Source of the DNA: Nothophaeocryptopus gaeumannii
Taxonomy: Eukaryota > Ascomycota > Dothideomycetes > Mycosphaerellales > Mycosphaerellaceae
Assembly (NCBI GenBank): GCA_031771865.1
Contig: JASISA010000002.1
Location: forward strand, 992,001-1,056,000
Length of the DNA stretch: 64,000 bases
Direction: 5' to 3'
The position numbers were made by a program, and so were the translations under genes. Positions 1 through 10,707 of this stretch are shown in pieces. The notes under the pieces were generated by a model. The model was not told the DNA's origin. It ran no database searches and worked only from the letters and a program-made list of their open reading frames with translations. The first letter of the stretch is position 1; each line of letters begins with the position of its first letter.

Positions 1-75
1 GAGATGTGGGTCTTGCAGAGCCAGAAGGCCAAGAATGTGGCAGAGGCTGCTGGGGGTGCGGATGCTGAGGTCTGA
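1..75 (+). CDS. 3' end of an unidentified gene (partial)
   Basis: An open frame enters from the left edge in frame 1 and stops at a TGA at 73-75, giving 24 codons rich in Ala, Glu and Lys (it ends GGADAEV). The composition looks like a charged C-terminal tail, but the piece is too short to assign a family. It could equally be chance open frame. No function is proposed. Confidence 0.3.
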   Translation, partial: EMWVLQSQKAKNVAEAAGGADAEV

Positions 76-299
76 GTTCATTAGGAGGAGAGGGATCAGA
101 TATGCAAGGGCAGGAAATAGTGAGGTGCCACGAAGGGAGGCGTCAAAGTTGCCGGATGGGCGCAGCAATGATCAAAGTAATTGTTGAGGACGAAGTTGTG
201 TGCGAATAGAGTTGTCCAAGCATTGCCAGAGCAGAGTCGACCACGTTGTAATAGTTCCATCCGGTATCGTCATCAGAAGAGTAACTCTTCCAGTCATGA

Positions 300-1412
300 T
301 CAACTCAAGTTCTCCTTGTCCTTCTCCGATGCAATGTCGTAAGCCATGTCTGCCACTTGGCTGAGCGATGTCGAGATATGTGGACGAGCAAGTCGAATGC
401 CTCCAACAAGCTTGTCATACTGGACGTTCGCAAGCAACTTCGTCAACTCGTCCAGCTCCTTCAAGTACTTCGCTTCCCAGCCCTCGTCGAAGGAGTTTGA
501 TGTTTGAGGGTGCGACATCTCTTGAATGCGTGAGAGACGATCGATCACAGCCCGGACATATACCCATTCGACGACATTTGCCTCAACGTACAGCTTCAGG
601 GTGCTCTCCAAAGCGCACTCAAGCTTGCGAAGCTGTTCTCCTTTCTTAACGATGAGAGAGCTCGCCTCAGTGAGAACAGAATCGTGCGGCTGGTGCGCTT
701 GAATGTATTGCCAAACTTTTGCTGTGCAGTTCTCTGGAGCACCTCGAATCAACACTTGCTCGAGCTTCTTCAGCATGCTGAGTGGAAAGCACATGTCTGT
801 CCAGCAAGTGCAATCGAAGGTGCTGTGTGTTGTGTATTGGGCGAAGTCGAAATCGACGGATCTTACCTCATTTTGAGAGGCAATGGACGAGTAGAGAACG
901 TACAGAGCGTTATTGACCTTGCGAAGCCCAGAGTTCTGATGATAACGTATCGAACCTTCTATGTCTTCCATTGCAAAGTAGTTTCTGTCGATGACCACAT
1001 TTAGCTTGTAGGACGTCTTGAGGAACGACGGCCATTCGACGGCCGCAATGTCGACGTTGCTTCCAGGGTAAAAGCTGCCACAGCGCATGCCTTGAGTTTC
1101 AATCCAGGAGTTGTAGAGTCTGATCTCGGTTGGATGTTCGGCGTGTAGAATACTGGACGCTTTCCGGTGGATCTGTTGATTGGTGCGTAGGATCTGAGGG
1201 TACATACGCGCACGATCACGGGGGCATAGTAAGTAAGTGTACACATGATTGCGTAGCTCTGGCGGTAGACTGAGGAATTCAAAACCATTTCCATCGGCAT
1301 CGCGCAGGGCATCGACAACTCGTACTCGCTACGTGGTGGAGTCGATGGTAATGTTGCGCTCGCGGGCAAATCGTTTGAGGTCACGCCAGCTGAACTTGCT
1401 GTAATCGATCAT
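300..1412 (-). pseudogene. LPxELRNxIY-family gene with one premature stop
   Basis: Reading from the ATG at 1412-1410 gives an N-terminal segment, an in-frame TAG at 1331-1329 (codon 28), then an uninterrupted frame to the TGA at 300-302, 370 codons in all. Just after the TAG comes FLSLPPELRNHVY followed by LRTNQQIHRKASSIL. This is the signature of the large fungal F-box-like/2EXR-like family, whose members read ...L.LPxELRNxIY...LLxTCRQIxxEA. The sequence before the TAG matches the usual N-terminal extension in the same frame, so a single nonsense change is the simplest reading. The alternatives are an intron ending at that TAG, for which I see no good donor, or stop read-through. The molecular role of this family is unknown. 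Similar broken genes occur elsewhere in the window. Confidence 0.6.
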
Positions 1413-1522
1413 CGTGTGATGTGGCTTCGGTCAATCTCTGGTTGACTTTGCATGCTTTCAGAGGAGAGGCAGGCCGTCTTGCTCTTATCCAGCGAAGTAG
1501 GTTCGCTGAAAGGAACGTGGTA

Positions 1523-3244
1523 TCAGGCAGAAGCAGGAGCAACACTGACGCTGAGTCTGTGTCCAATACCGTCTCTGCCACCAATCCAGCGCTTTCGCTT
1601 GCCAACTTTCTTGATTTCGTGTGCCTCCAGTTCAAAGACCTCCTGATCAACATTGGCAGAGACAAAAGCTTGCAGAGCCAGCATGGGCCGGTCCTTTTCG
1701 TCCTTTCCCCATTTCGCTTTGAGTTTCAAGCGCTCTTTGTCTTTGACCACCCCGGAAGGATAGACACTAGCAATTAGCCCTGCCACTGCTCCGAGATAGT
1801 TGATCCACCAGAGCGTCCACGGGCATTCTACGAGCTGCTCGAGGCTTCGCTTGAAAGGCTCGTCACTCGGAGGAATGGCGCCTCCCCATCTCGCGCAAAG
1901 TAGCAGTGCCATCAGTGTGCGCGCCTCGTGCGTAATTCCATGGACGCCTGCAAGTATCCCTGCTGTCGTAGTGCGCAGAGCAGCGGACGCTTGCAGATCC
2001 TTCGAGTGACTGGAGTGGTAATAGATAAGATTTGCAAAGGCCTCAAGCAAGTCTGGTACAAACACGCTTTTGTAGTCGTCGACTGCACTTTTGATGGAGC
2101 CTTCTGGGAGAGCAGACTCCAGGAGCTTTACGATACGAGAGGTGGATATCGATTTGGCGACAGGTATTGTTGCGACCACGAGAGGTAGCTGTGATTTGAT
2201 CTCGGTAGAGAGAGAAGAGAACAGATACCCTTCTCTGACTCCACCTTGACAAAAGTGTACCTCATTCACTTGCGGAAGAGCTTCTGCCAAGACGTTGACA
2301 AGGAAGGCCACAGCTGGTACTTGGCCAGCTCTTCGGTCCGAGATGCGGAACAGCTCGCCTTCTTCAGTGTGCTCTAATGACTCCGCCGCTGCAGCCTTCA
2401 CTCGATCAGTATTAAGAAACTCATTGCGGCTGACCTTGAAGCCGTTTATGACGGGTATCGGGTATGGGTGGACGCGATGCTGGCTCATGAGAACATAGCC
2501 CCAGCCACGGAAGCCGCCGCCCGAGAGGTAGAGTGTGAAGCCACCTCGGTTCTTCGCAGCTTGTTCGAGCTCAGCAGGGACTTGCAAAGAATCGTACGCT
2601 TTCGTGACTGCTTCGTGGACTTCTGCTCGCAGTTGTGATGTGGTGCCAGCTTTCTCCGCCTCTGCAAGCCGCCTCGACATTGCAGCTGCACCATACGGCA
2701 TGCTGACAGCGCCCGACTCTGGCATACGGACGCCCTCACTTTCAGCGTCTTTGATGATCCAGCTCAACTGAGTGCTGCCACCTCCGAGATCCATTACCAG
2801 TCCGCTCAGTGCCGGCAAGGAGCTCGCGACGCCCATAGCTCCGACCCGGCCTTCTTCCTCCTTTGGTAGCATCGTGACGTCCCATCCTAGGTGCTGTTTG
2901 ATCTGTCCACGGAAGTCTTCGGAGTTCACGGCAGTGCGAGTGGCTTCAGTAGCAAGCACAGTGGTATGCTTTTGTGGAACGCCGAAGTCTCTGCAGGTCC
3001 ACTGAAACTGTTTGAACGCCATCAAGACCGCGGCAATAGTTTTGTCGTCGATTGGAACACGTTCACCGGAGCTGGTCCATTGAGCATCGTAGAGCGATAT
3101 ACCTACTCGATGCTGGTATAGGGTGGGCATGATACGCTCTGTTGGGGGCTGTAGGCTGGAAATTGAAAAGCGGATACCGTTCGAGCCCATGTCAACGATG
3201 GCTCGCAGATGCTCGGGGTCATGATGAGGGCCGTGGACTGCCAT
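1523..3244 (-). CDS. Rtg2-like Ppx/GppA family phosphatase
   Basis: A 573-aa single-exon protein of the Ppx/GppA (exopolyphosphatase/guanosine pentaphosphatase) ASKHA fold, closest in pattern to yeast Rtg2 (retrograde signalling). Visible motifs are the phosphate-1 loop DMGSNGIRFSI at residues 18-28, ATEATR at 98-103, the phosphate-2 loop MDLGGGSTQLSW at 151-162, and a glycine-rich SGGGFRGWGY stretch. The frame stays open 64 codons upstream, but the ATG at 3244 is followed at once by the family's usual start (HLRAIVDMGSNG), so I chose it. The upstream part is low-complexity and includes a short GAGACGGCTACC-type tandem repeat near 3367-3400. Enzymatic (polyphosphate or pppGpp hydrolysis) versus purely regulatory function cannot be decided from sequence. 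Confidence 0.85.
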   Translation of the reverse strand: MAVHGPHHDPEHLRAIVDMGSNGIRFSISSLQPPTERIMPTLYQHRVGISLYDAQWTSSGERVPIDDKTIAAVLMAFKQFQWTCRDFGVPQKHTTVLATEATRTAVNSEDFRGQIKQHLGWDVTMLPKEEEGRVGAMGVASSLPALSGLVMDLGGGSTQLSWIIKDAESEGVRMPESGAVSMPYGAAAMSRRLAEAEKAGTTSQLRAEVHEAVTKAYDSLQVPAELEQAAKNRGGFTLYLSGGGFRGWGYVLMSQHRVHPYPIPVINGFKVSRNEFLNTDRVKAAAAESLEHTEEGELFRISDRRAGQVPAVAFLVNVLAEALPQVNEVHFCQGGVREGYLFSSLSTEIKSQLPLVVATIPVAKSISTSRIVKLLESALPEGSIKSAVDDYKSVFVPDLLEAFANLIYYHSSHSKDLQASAALRTTTAGILAGVHGITHEARTLMALLLCARWGGAIPPSDEPFKRSLEQLVECPWTLWWINYLGAVAGLIASVYPSGVVKDKERLKLKAKWGKDEKDRPMLALQAFVSANVDQEVFELEAHEIKKVGKRKRWIGGRDGIGHRLSVSVAPASA

Positions 3245-4341
3245 GGTACGCGGTACTGTATCTTGTCGACTGTGTGTCAAATGTTGCAGGCGAGAAGTCG
3301 AAGTGGAAGGTGAAGTTGGCAGTCCATGGACCACATGGTGGATCTTTGGTGGATTTCCGATACTTAGCCGTACGGCTACCGAGACGGCTACCGAGACGGC
3401 TGTCGTGCTCCAATCCTCGCGACCGCGCCCTTGCAATCGTCGAGATGTAGAACTATCGCATTAATGCCGGACACTGTACTGTACCTGCATTGCCCATGTT
3501 TTTCGAGATGCTACGAGATACATGTTTGGTGAGGCAAATTGCGACAATCGTTTGTATAAGGCTACCTCCCAAGCAGTACTCAGTCACTTCTCTACCTTAG
3601 CTGACGTGGGTCTTCGAGCCTGGAACAGCCCGACTTGCAGGCCACAAGATAGTTCTATGATGCCAACACTCATACACCCTCAACCCTGCTTCGACTTTTC
3701 CTCTCCCGCCTCCGCCATCTCCACCAAATCTCCCTCTTCACGATACCACGGCGCAAGATTCGAATCCATACTGAACTCTTTGTACCTCAACCGAAAACCT
3801 CCTCTACCACTCCAAGCCCCACAATTCCATGAGCTTTTACCGGGAAAGGGGCTTGAGAGGTGAAGGGATGGAGTATGTATACACTCGCCTCTGCAAAGAT
3901 GGAAATCGCATTGGATAGTACGTAAATGGGATATTAGACGTGAAATATAGACATTTTCAACGTTAAGAGGACGGCCTAAGCCCTTAGATAGGACCGTATA
4001 TATCTCTTAATTTGGCGCCAAGGTGCGTATTATGTAATCGCAGTTCGAGTCGCTGAAAACAACAGGCTAATCGGTCAAGCGTTGGGCGTGGGCGGTTGGA
4101 CGGTAGCGAGGCTTGATCAGCGATGATAGAGAGCAAGCGAAGATATCTAAATTAGTCACGCTCCCTTCAACACCGTCCAACCGCTACTTCTCGGACTTCC
4201 AATGCTCCGGCACTTCCTACAATAGAAATACTCTCGAACACAGTTGTTCCTTTCACGATCCTTCATATCGCTGCTTCGGATTGCAGAATACACGAGTTGT
4301 GCCTTGTGAGACCACACTTTTCTACATTTGGATCCAGACCA
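3245..4341. other. Intergenic region with one long open frame on the minus strand
   Basis: No recognisable gene. On the minus strand one frame is open from 4006 down to a TGA at 3682-3680 (109 codons). Its last 45 codons look protein-like (charged, ending EEKSKQG) but there is no ATG except one about 37 codons before the stop. It could be a last exon, a decayed gene end, or chance. The right part is AT-rich and would hold the promoter of the GMC pseudogene. Confidence 0.3.
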
Positions 4342-6128
4342 ATGTACGACTTCATCGTTGTGGGAGGTAAGGGCTGTGCCACTATTCTGGCGGCAACTTC
4401 ATCGCTGACCATTATGGCAGCTGGCCCAGCGGGCACCTGCTTAGCAACGCGGCTCGCACGAACACTCAAGGCACCTAAAGTCCTACTAATTGAGGCTGGC
4501 CCTGCATCACTTGCACACAACAGAGGCGTGCTCTCCGAGAGATGGACGTCCTTCATGCAATACCCTGCTCAAGATTGGGCATACAAGACCACGCCACAGC
4601 AGCACTGTAATGACCGTGAGATGCCACTAGCTCAAGGCAGAGGCCTCGGTGGTGGTACGTTAATCAACATGTGTGTGTGGACGACTGGTCCGAAGGATGA
4701 CTATGATCGCATGGCCGAAGAAGTTGGCGATGAGGCGTTCAGCTGGGAGAGTAATGTGAAAATGAGGCAGCGCTTTGAAAACATGCAGGAGACGCTGCCT
4801 TCACGGTATCATGATCTTGCAACGCTGACATGCGAGTACACGGCACCAGTGGGGCTGTCAGGGTCGAGTGGCCCACAGTCTGGGAAACGCCAATCCTGGA
4901 ACAGCTAACGGCAGCCCAGGAGTGCGGGTTGGGTCTCAACACTGATATCAACAGCGGTGATCCACTGGGCCATGCATCTGTTCCATCGAGTTCTCGCGGA
5001 GGCAACCGAATTAGTGCAAATGGGGCATACTTGGGTGATGGATGTCCAGCAAACCTGGAGATCATCTGCGACAGCCTCTGCTCTCGAGTGGTGACGGAAG
5101 GTGGCAAAGCCGTCGGCGTCGAGGTCAATGGTATCATCCGTAAGTCTGCCCATTTCGCGATTCATTCCGTCAACGGCTGACCCCTGCTGTAGACCGGGCA
5201 TCAAAAGACGTTATTCTCTCGTCAGGTGCCATTGGCTCTCCAAAACTGCTGATGCTTTCTGGGATTGGTCCATCTGAGCACCTTGCCCAGCATAACATAC
5301 CACCTGTAATGGAGCTGCCGGGCGTAGGACAAGGTCTTGAGGATCACTTTTTCGCAGTACATACGTGGCGAGCCCCAGACTCTGCAAATTGGCCTCCCAA
5401 AAAGGCGACCTGGGATGCTCATCGAACAGAGCTACTGAGGAGCCGGAAGTAACGAACCTTTTGGCACTGTCAGTATCGGGTTCTACAAGCTCGAGGAAGT
5501 CGAGCGTACCCAGTCGTTTGCGGATCTGCCCGCGCATGTAAGAGCGCATATCCAACGGCCGACAGTGCCCCTCTGGGAGAGCAGCCTGCTTCTACCTCCA
5601 TTCTCTCCGGACGCAGTGGAAGAGTACTCGTACTTCACCGCAGCAATCATCCTATAGAGTCCACAATCCCGGGGAACTGTCACGTTGTCCAGCTCAGATC
5701 CAGCTGCGCCACCACGCATCGATCCCAACTACTTCTCACATGCTTTCGATCGCGAAGTTGCCATTGCAGCTGAGCGACGTCTACAGCGGCAGATTTTGAC
5801 CAGCCCTCGAATCGCCAGGACACTGGACTACGCATTGCCCCTGAACGCACCGGTCAGCGACGGCGAGCAAGACATTCTGGAATGGTGGAAAGAGAACGGT
5901 ATGAGCACGTGGCACCCCGCTTGCACCATCAAAATGGGCAGATCATTGCAACACGACCCGACAACGTGCGTGGACAGTGACTTTCGCGTCTATGGAGTCG
6001 AATCGCTCAGAGTGGTGGACCTGTCCGTTCTACCGTTTCTGCCCAACTGCCACGTGCAAACGTGGGCTTACTTCATGGGAGAGACAGCTGCTGCGAAGAT
6101 GATAACAGAGTATGGGCTCGATGACTGA
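4342..6128 (+). pseudogene. GMC oxidoreductase, multiply disrupted
   Basis: Glucose-methanol-choline family FAD oxidoreductase. Exon 1 (4342-4366) joins across a 54-nt intron (4367-4420) to give the ADP-binding motif VVGAGPAG. Then follow QGRGLGGGTLIN, a segment near VHGTSGAV, a second intron (5140-5192), SSGAIGSPKLLMLSGIGP, LPGVGQGLEDH and the C-terminal HPACTIKMG region with the FAD/active-site end. Three lesions break it: a frame change near 4825 (just before the VHGTSG motif), a second near 5440, and an in-frame TAG at 5655-5657 immediately before the conserved SPQSRGTVTL motif. Everything after the TAG is open to the TGA at 6126-6128. Such enzymes oxidise alcohols, sugars or cholines with FAD; this copy cannot make a full-length protein. 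Confidence 0.85.
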
Positions 6129-6268
6129 GCGTACAACTCCTAGGGAGCTTTAAAGCAATGACATGGTGGCGTAGTTCCTCTCCTTTGGTCATAAAACTCG
6201 CTGTGCTTTCTCCATTTTCATATTACATCTAGTCTACATAACGCAGACATCCAACTCCCCGTGGCGAC

Positions 6269-8107
6269 TCACGCATTGTCGCTTGCAGTCAGAAACTTTG
6301 CACCATATCCCAAGTCCTCTCCGAGCTTCTTGCCACCGACATAGAGCGGCTCGCAATCCTGCAGGCAGAAAACCACACGGGCCCATGCAGTAGTGCTCGG
6401 ATTCCTCCACGCATGTAGCGTGGCACGTTGGATGACGACGTCGCCACGGCGCATCAAAAATATTTTATCATCGGCCAAGAGACATTCAATCTGTCCTTCG
6501 AGCACCAGCCCAAAGTCGAGGGACTGTGTTCGATGCATCATGCGGGTATAGCCAGGTGCATAATCGACATAGCGTAAGACCATGCCTCCCTTGCTGACCA
6601 GGCCCAAGGGAGATCCCATTTTCTCTTCAAAGTACCGGATATCGGCGTCGTCATTCAGATTGGCAGGAAACTTGTTCGCATATGCAACTGCCATCGGCGC
6701 GCGGTCCTTGTCGGTAAAGTTCCACTTAAGGGGAATCCGAGTTTGCAGAATTGATCTGCCAGTCGTTTCCTCGTGGCCAGTGACATAAACGCCTACGCTG
6801 GGGAGATGGTCACCCTTGCTCCAGAGGATGGGATCGTATGCCGCGACGACTTCACCGGTGTAGCTTTGCTTGACAATATTGACGAGCCATTGGTTCAGAT
6901 GTGCCTCTCCTTCAGGTCTCCCCATGTGGCCCACTCCTTCCACCAATCGAAGAACCTTGGGATTGCCGTGGCTGGCGGCAACGTACGTATCTTCGATAGG
7001 AAAGATTGTGTCTTCTATCCCGTTGACAAGCAACGTCTGACAACTCGGTTGGGCCAAAATTCCATTGTCCAGCAGACTGAACCGTGCTCTGATGTTGTCG
7101 GCCAAAGCGGCGTCAACTGAGCTGTAACCCAGTTTATAAGCAAATGCTTCTGCTATCGCGAAGGGATATTCCCCATTGTCCGCTTTACGAAGCAATTCCG
7201 GGGTCAGGGCGTAGTGAGACCAGGCGCCCTGAGCAATTGATGCTAACAGTTGAGATGCGTGTGTATGGGCTAGACGAAGCGCATAATAGCCACCAGTACT
7301 GAGCCCTCGGGCGACGATCCTATGAGGGTCTAATCGATATGTGCGCTTGCCTTCATCGGCTATCCAATCCAGAACGCTACAAAACAATCTATCTGGCGAT
7401 CGCGGATCGTTCCACGCGGCAGGGCAATCGCCCGTACCTGGTATCTCGAGGCATAGCACGGCAATCCCATCTTCCAAGTGCTTGTCGATAGCATCGGTCT
7501 GATCGGTACGATAGGCGTCCAGGCCGCAGATGAAGAGAACTACAGGCCAGCCTTGCACTGGTGCATTGCGCGAGGGGACCTGTAGGTATGTCGGGATAGG
7601 TCCAGCACCATCCCCTGCTGCTTCGTCTGAGCGACCAAAGGGGATAAGAATCTCTTGCGGAGGGGACGCAAAGTATTTTGCACCGCGGAGGTAAGCTCTT
7701 TTGCCTTCCTCCCAAGCTTGCCAGTTCTTGGACGACTCTTTCCGTGTGACAGGAAACCGGGCTATCCGGTACACCGCACTGGCTCGGAGAAAGAGGTCTT
7801 TGGCCTTGTCCAACTGTCCGGAGGCCTCTGCTGTTTCAGCATCACTGACAAGGTGCTCGCCGACGGGAAGAAAAGGTGCCGCATATTGGTCTGCATCGAG
7901 GAGGATGTCTGTGCTGTCGTTCGATTGCTTGATCAGGTTTTGGAAAATGGGCTCGAAGTCTTCCGATCTGCCGTGAACGAATGGATATTTCGCTGCTCTA
8001 CATGGTCCCTGCCACTTTGTCTGCCATAAGTAGGAGACTGACTTGTGATGCGGGAACGATTCGCGATTGTCCAGTACGGACTGGACGTGGAACGATTTGG
8101 TAGCCAT
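6269..8107 (-). CDS. AYG1-like alpha/beta hydrolase fused to a cupin domain
   Basis: A 612-aa intronless ORF with an unusual two-domain make-up. Residues about 1-420 are an FrsA/AYG1-type alpha/beta hydrolase: nucleophile elbow GLSTGGYYAL (Ser270), acid in NGIEDTIFP (Asp366) and catalytic His in GVGHMG (His394). AYG1 of Aspergillus shortens a heptaketide precursor in DHN-melanin synthesis by C-C hydrolysis. Residues about 500-590 form a single cupin barrel (APGYTRMMHRTQSLDFG, then GDVVIQRATLHAWRNP), with candidate metal ligands His525 and His565. The ATG at 8107 is the first in frame. The frame is open throughout, so there is no sign that two genes were merged by error. The product may be a polyketide- or ester-acting hydrolase with a ligand-binding or dioxygenase-like cupin; the substrate is unknown. 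Confidence 0.8.
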   Translation of the reverse strand: MATKSFHVQSVLDNRESFPHHKSVSYLWQTKWQGPCRAAKYPFVHGRSEDFEPIFQNLIKQSNDSTDILLDADQYAAPFLPVGEHLVSDAETAEASGQLDKAKDLFLRASAVYRIARFPVTRKESSKNWQAWEEGKRAYLRGAKYFASPPQEILIPFGRSDEAAGDGAGPIPTYLQVPSRNAPVQGWPVVLFICGLDAYRTDQTDAIDKHLEDGIAVLCLEIPGTGDCPAAWNDPRSPDRLFCSVLDWIADEGKRTYRLDPHRIVARGLSTGGYYALRLAHTHASQLLASIAQGAWSHYALTPELLRKADNGEYPFAIAEAFAYKLGYSSVDAALADNIRARFSLLDNGILAQPSCQTLLVNGIEDTIFPIEDTYVAASHGNPKVLRLVEGVGHMGRPEGEAHLNQWLVNIVKQSYTGEVVAAYDPILWSKGDHLPSVGVYVTGHEETTGRSILQTRIPLKWNFTDKDRAPMAVAYANKFPANLNDDADIRYFEEKMGSPLGLVSKGGMVLRYVDYAPGYTRMMHRTQSLDFGLVLEGQIECLLADDKIFLMRRGDVVIQRATLHAWRNPSTTAWARVVFCLQDCEPLYVGGKKLGEDLGYGAKFLTASDNA

Positions 8108-8294
8108 GTGAAGATGCTGTGTGAAGATAGTTCATAAAACAGTAACAAAAATTCCTTCGTCATCACGCCGTCCATCCTCGTGTTTATATGCTCAACATGT
8201 CCGAATGTATTACCTGACCTGGGCTTGATGACGATATGTCTTCGACATTGGCTCGCCTAATCGTCCTCATTACATATAGCTGAGATCGGCAAGA

Positions 8295-9271
8295 GTGGGA
8301 GGGCTCAGAAAGTTGGGCAGTCCGACGGATTTTCGATGTCCGTGTTTTGAAGGCTCAGATGTCCGAGCTGACGCTCGTCGACCTGACATCACATTCACAA
8401 ATCATGGCGTCGCCATCGACGTATTTTGCTTCTCTTACTGCGAGACTGTAGAGCTCGTTGCACGTCGAGGTGATCACTCCGTTTCGAATAGCGAAATTGC
8501 AACCTGGATACAACATGCGAAACACAACTCGTCTTCTTAAAGAAACGATGGTGCGGTGTGTTCAATGAATCTGAATGGGAGCGATGTCCAAGTCATTGTA
8601 GCACCAGGGGAAGCGCACACATGCAAACAGTGTGTTGTGGGCCGAAAGAACTCGAAGCTCTACTTTTACGATAGAGAGGGTCTTCGTGTCTTCCGCGTCA
8701 ATCTTGACGGTTCCGGAAGGGAGATCCTCGTGCAGAGAGGTGATTGGGCTAAAGATCCTGATGAGATCACGAAAGATCCACGGAATTGCCCTGTCGGCAT
8801 TGCCATCTCGGAGCGACTTGCGAAGTACTTCTGGACGCAGAAAAGGCCTTTAACAAAAGGCAGTCAAGGAAGGATCTTCTGCGCAAAGGTGGCTACCCCA
8901 GACGGAGCTACAGCGCACACAGATACGATATCGAACTGATTTTGCCGGAGCCTATCGATCTCGAGTTTGACGACGAGGACGGGTCATTATATTGGACTGA
9001 CCGGGGTGAACCGCCGCTGGGAAATATATTGAACAAGAAACAAATCATCGTCGGACCACGAGCATCGGAACAACTGGTGGGCCGACAGATTCTTGTGCAA
9101 GGTTTCGCGGAAGCAATTGGGATAAAGTTCGATCGAAGCAACCATTGCATATGAGTGTCAGATATGGGTGGACACATCTGGCGATGTGACCCTGACAAGC
9201 CTGTTTTGAAACGCAAGGTGTACAAAGAGGAGACCAGCTGCTTTACAGGGTCGACAATTGTAAGGTCATGA
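8295..9271 (+). pseudogene. YWTD/NHL-type beta-propeller gene, disrupted
   Basis: Remnant of a fungal six-bladed propeller protein (YWTD/SMP-30-like). Repeating blades are visible: FEGSDVR, MNLNGSDVQ, LYFYDREGLRVFRVNLDGS, IGIKFD and SLYWTDRGEPP (the YWTD motif). Lesions are an in-frame TAA at 8538-8540, a frame change near 8905, and an in-frame TGA at 9152-9154, after which VSDMGGHIWRCDPD continues in the same frame to the TGA at 9269-9271. The left boundary is uncertain: the first blades are eroded and no convincing ATG remains. Family members are soluble or secreted propellers of mostly unknown function. Confidence 0.75.
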
Positions 9272-9776
9272 AGGTGTCGATGTGTCTATTCTATAGAATG
9301 CAGAACAGTATTATAGATACGTTACAAGAGTTGGTCGGTCCTTCTGCCCAGTACAGCTCCATAATTGAGACTGATTCGTAAAGATGTGCCTTGGAAGAAG
9401 CATATGTAATGGATCAGGATAAAAGTTGGTGCCAGGCTGTCAACGCCATAGTCTTTCGTAAGCGTGGATGATGGCTTCATTCAGGCGACCAAGTCTCGTG
9501 GTAGCAAGCCCGTAAAACGTAGACTAAGCTAGACATGTGAATGATGTCAGTTTCGCGGAGACCGGTTTGCATCAGCATGCGCGGTGCCGACTGGAACAAT
9601 TTTGCGTCTTCATGGGAGCAATTCATGCTTGCTATCAGTCATCAGACTATGGTATGACTATACATTCGGTTCTAGGCGCGGTAATCTTTGCAAGGTTTGC
9701 CTCCGCATAGGGACCATCTGTCGCATATGAACTCTCTAGCTCTCACCGCATGCTATGAAACCTGCATTAGTCTTCT
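9272..9776. other. Intergenic, nothing recognised
   Basis: Five hundred bases between the 3' ends of the propeller pseudogene and the dienelactone hydrolase gene (convergent). No coding pattern, repeat or RNA gene seen. Confidence 0.5.
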
Positions 9777-10707
9777 TCAAGACACGCCTTCAGTTTTATC
9801 GACTCTTCCTAGATGCTGGGCAAACCATTCGAGAGCAAGTCTGTACCCTCGTTCGTACTGTCGCCTTGGTCGCTCCTCATCGAGTTGGGCCCTGAATTCC
9901 GAGTCAGTGGAAAACCCTTGAACAGGATGATCGATGCGAAGGAGAATCATGATATATACCTTGCTGACATCCACCCGTGCAGCTCGTCGAACTTCTCCAC
10001 CTTCTTCTCACCTCTCAAGTTGTCGAGGTAGCTCTGCACAAGTTCAGGATCCTCTGCCTTCGACGGTAGTAATAGAGTCGGTACAGTGATAGTCTTAGCA
10101 TCTGCAGGATCTAGGCGCGATGGTGACGTGTGAACTGCAACACTGAGTAAGGAGTCTCGACCCTTGGCCGTAATCTGGCCGAGCCCTTTTGAGCCCCAGC
10201 AGAATCCTATACCAGCCCAGTGTGTCACATCTGCATACTGCTTGTCATGATGCAGCGTAGACACGGTCTCGCTAATGCGAATCATCATGGCATCCGAGGT
10301 GATGATCTTAAGCAAGTCTTGCAAGGGCTTTGGGTCTGCACCAGGCACGAACCATTCATGCTTTCCGACATTCTCAGGGCCGATGAAGTCCGGTACGAAA
10401 ACAAGGTAGGGCTCTACACCCTGCGTAGCGAGGATGTCCGCGCCCTGCAACGTGGGAGGGCTGTATCCAAACAGGTCGTAGATCTGGACGATGGCCTTTT
10501 TGGCCGTACGATCACCCGTCACGTCTGGACACGAGAGATGTCAAAGTCAGCTCCTCTAATTGCTGGAAGTTATGGCTGACCTTGTTGCAGCTACCCTTAC
10601 TCACACGTTTTGACGCCGTTGATCTCGGTCCATGTACCTTGCGCAGAATAATCGCCGAAGACTGCCGCCGGTGTAGTACAACAAGCTTGGGAGTGTTGAC
10701 TTGTCAT
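9777..10707 (-). CDS. Dienelactone hydrolase family protein
   Basis: Three exons: 10605-10707, 9960-10524 and 9777-9891, separated by introns 10525-10604 (80 nt, GTGAGT) and 9892-9959 (68 nt, branch CTGAC). The product is 260 aa. The splice model restores the family's continuous pattern: GVKTYVTG at the exon 1/2 border and HGWMSAR joining to a final helix ending LEWFAQHL. The alpha/beta-hydrolase triad is visible: Cys143 in GFCWGSKG, Asp193 in KAEDPE and His217 in HGWM. DLH enzymes hydrolyse dienelactone to maleylacetate in aromatic catabolism, but many fungal members act on other lactones or esters. No signal peptide, so probably cytosolic. It lies next to the broken flavin monooxygenase on the same strand. 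Confidence 0.85.

Noticed and set aside
3757..3767. GATTCGAATCC, resembling a tRNA T-loop
   Set aside because: No matching acceptor, D or anticodon arms around it on either strand.
4806..4849. A 44-nt GT...AG stretch with a GCTGAC branch-like motif that could be an intron explaining the first frame change in the GMC gene
   Set aside because: Splicing it would delete the conserved VHGTSG motif of the family, so a small indel is the better explanation.
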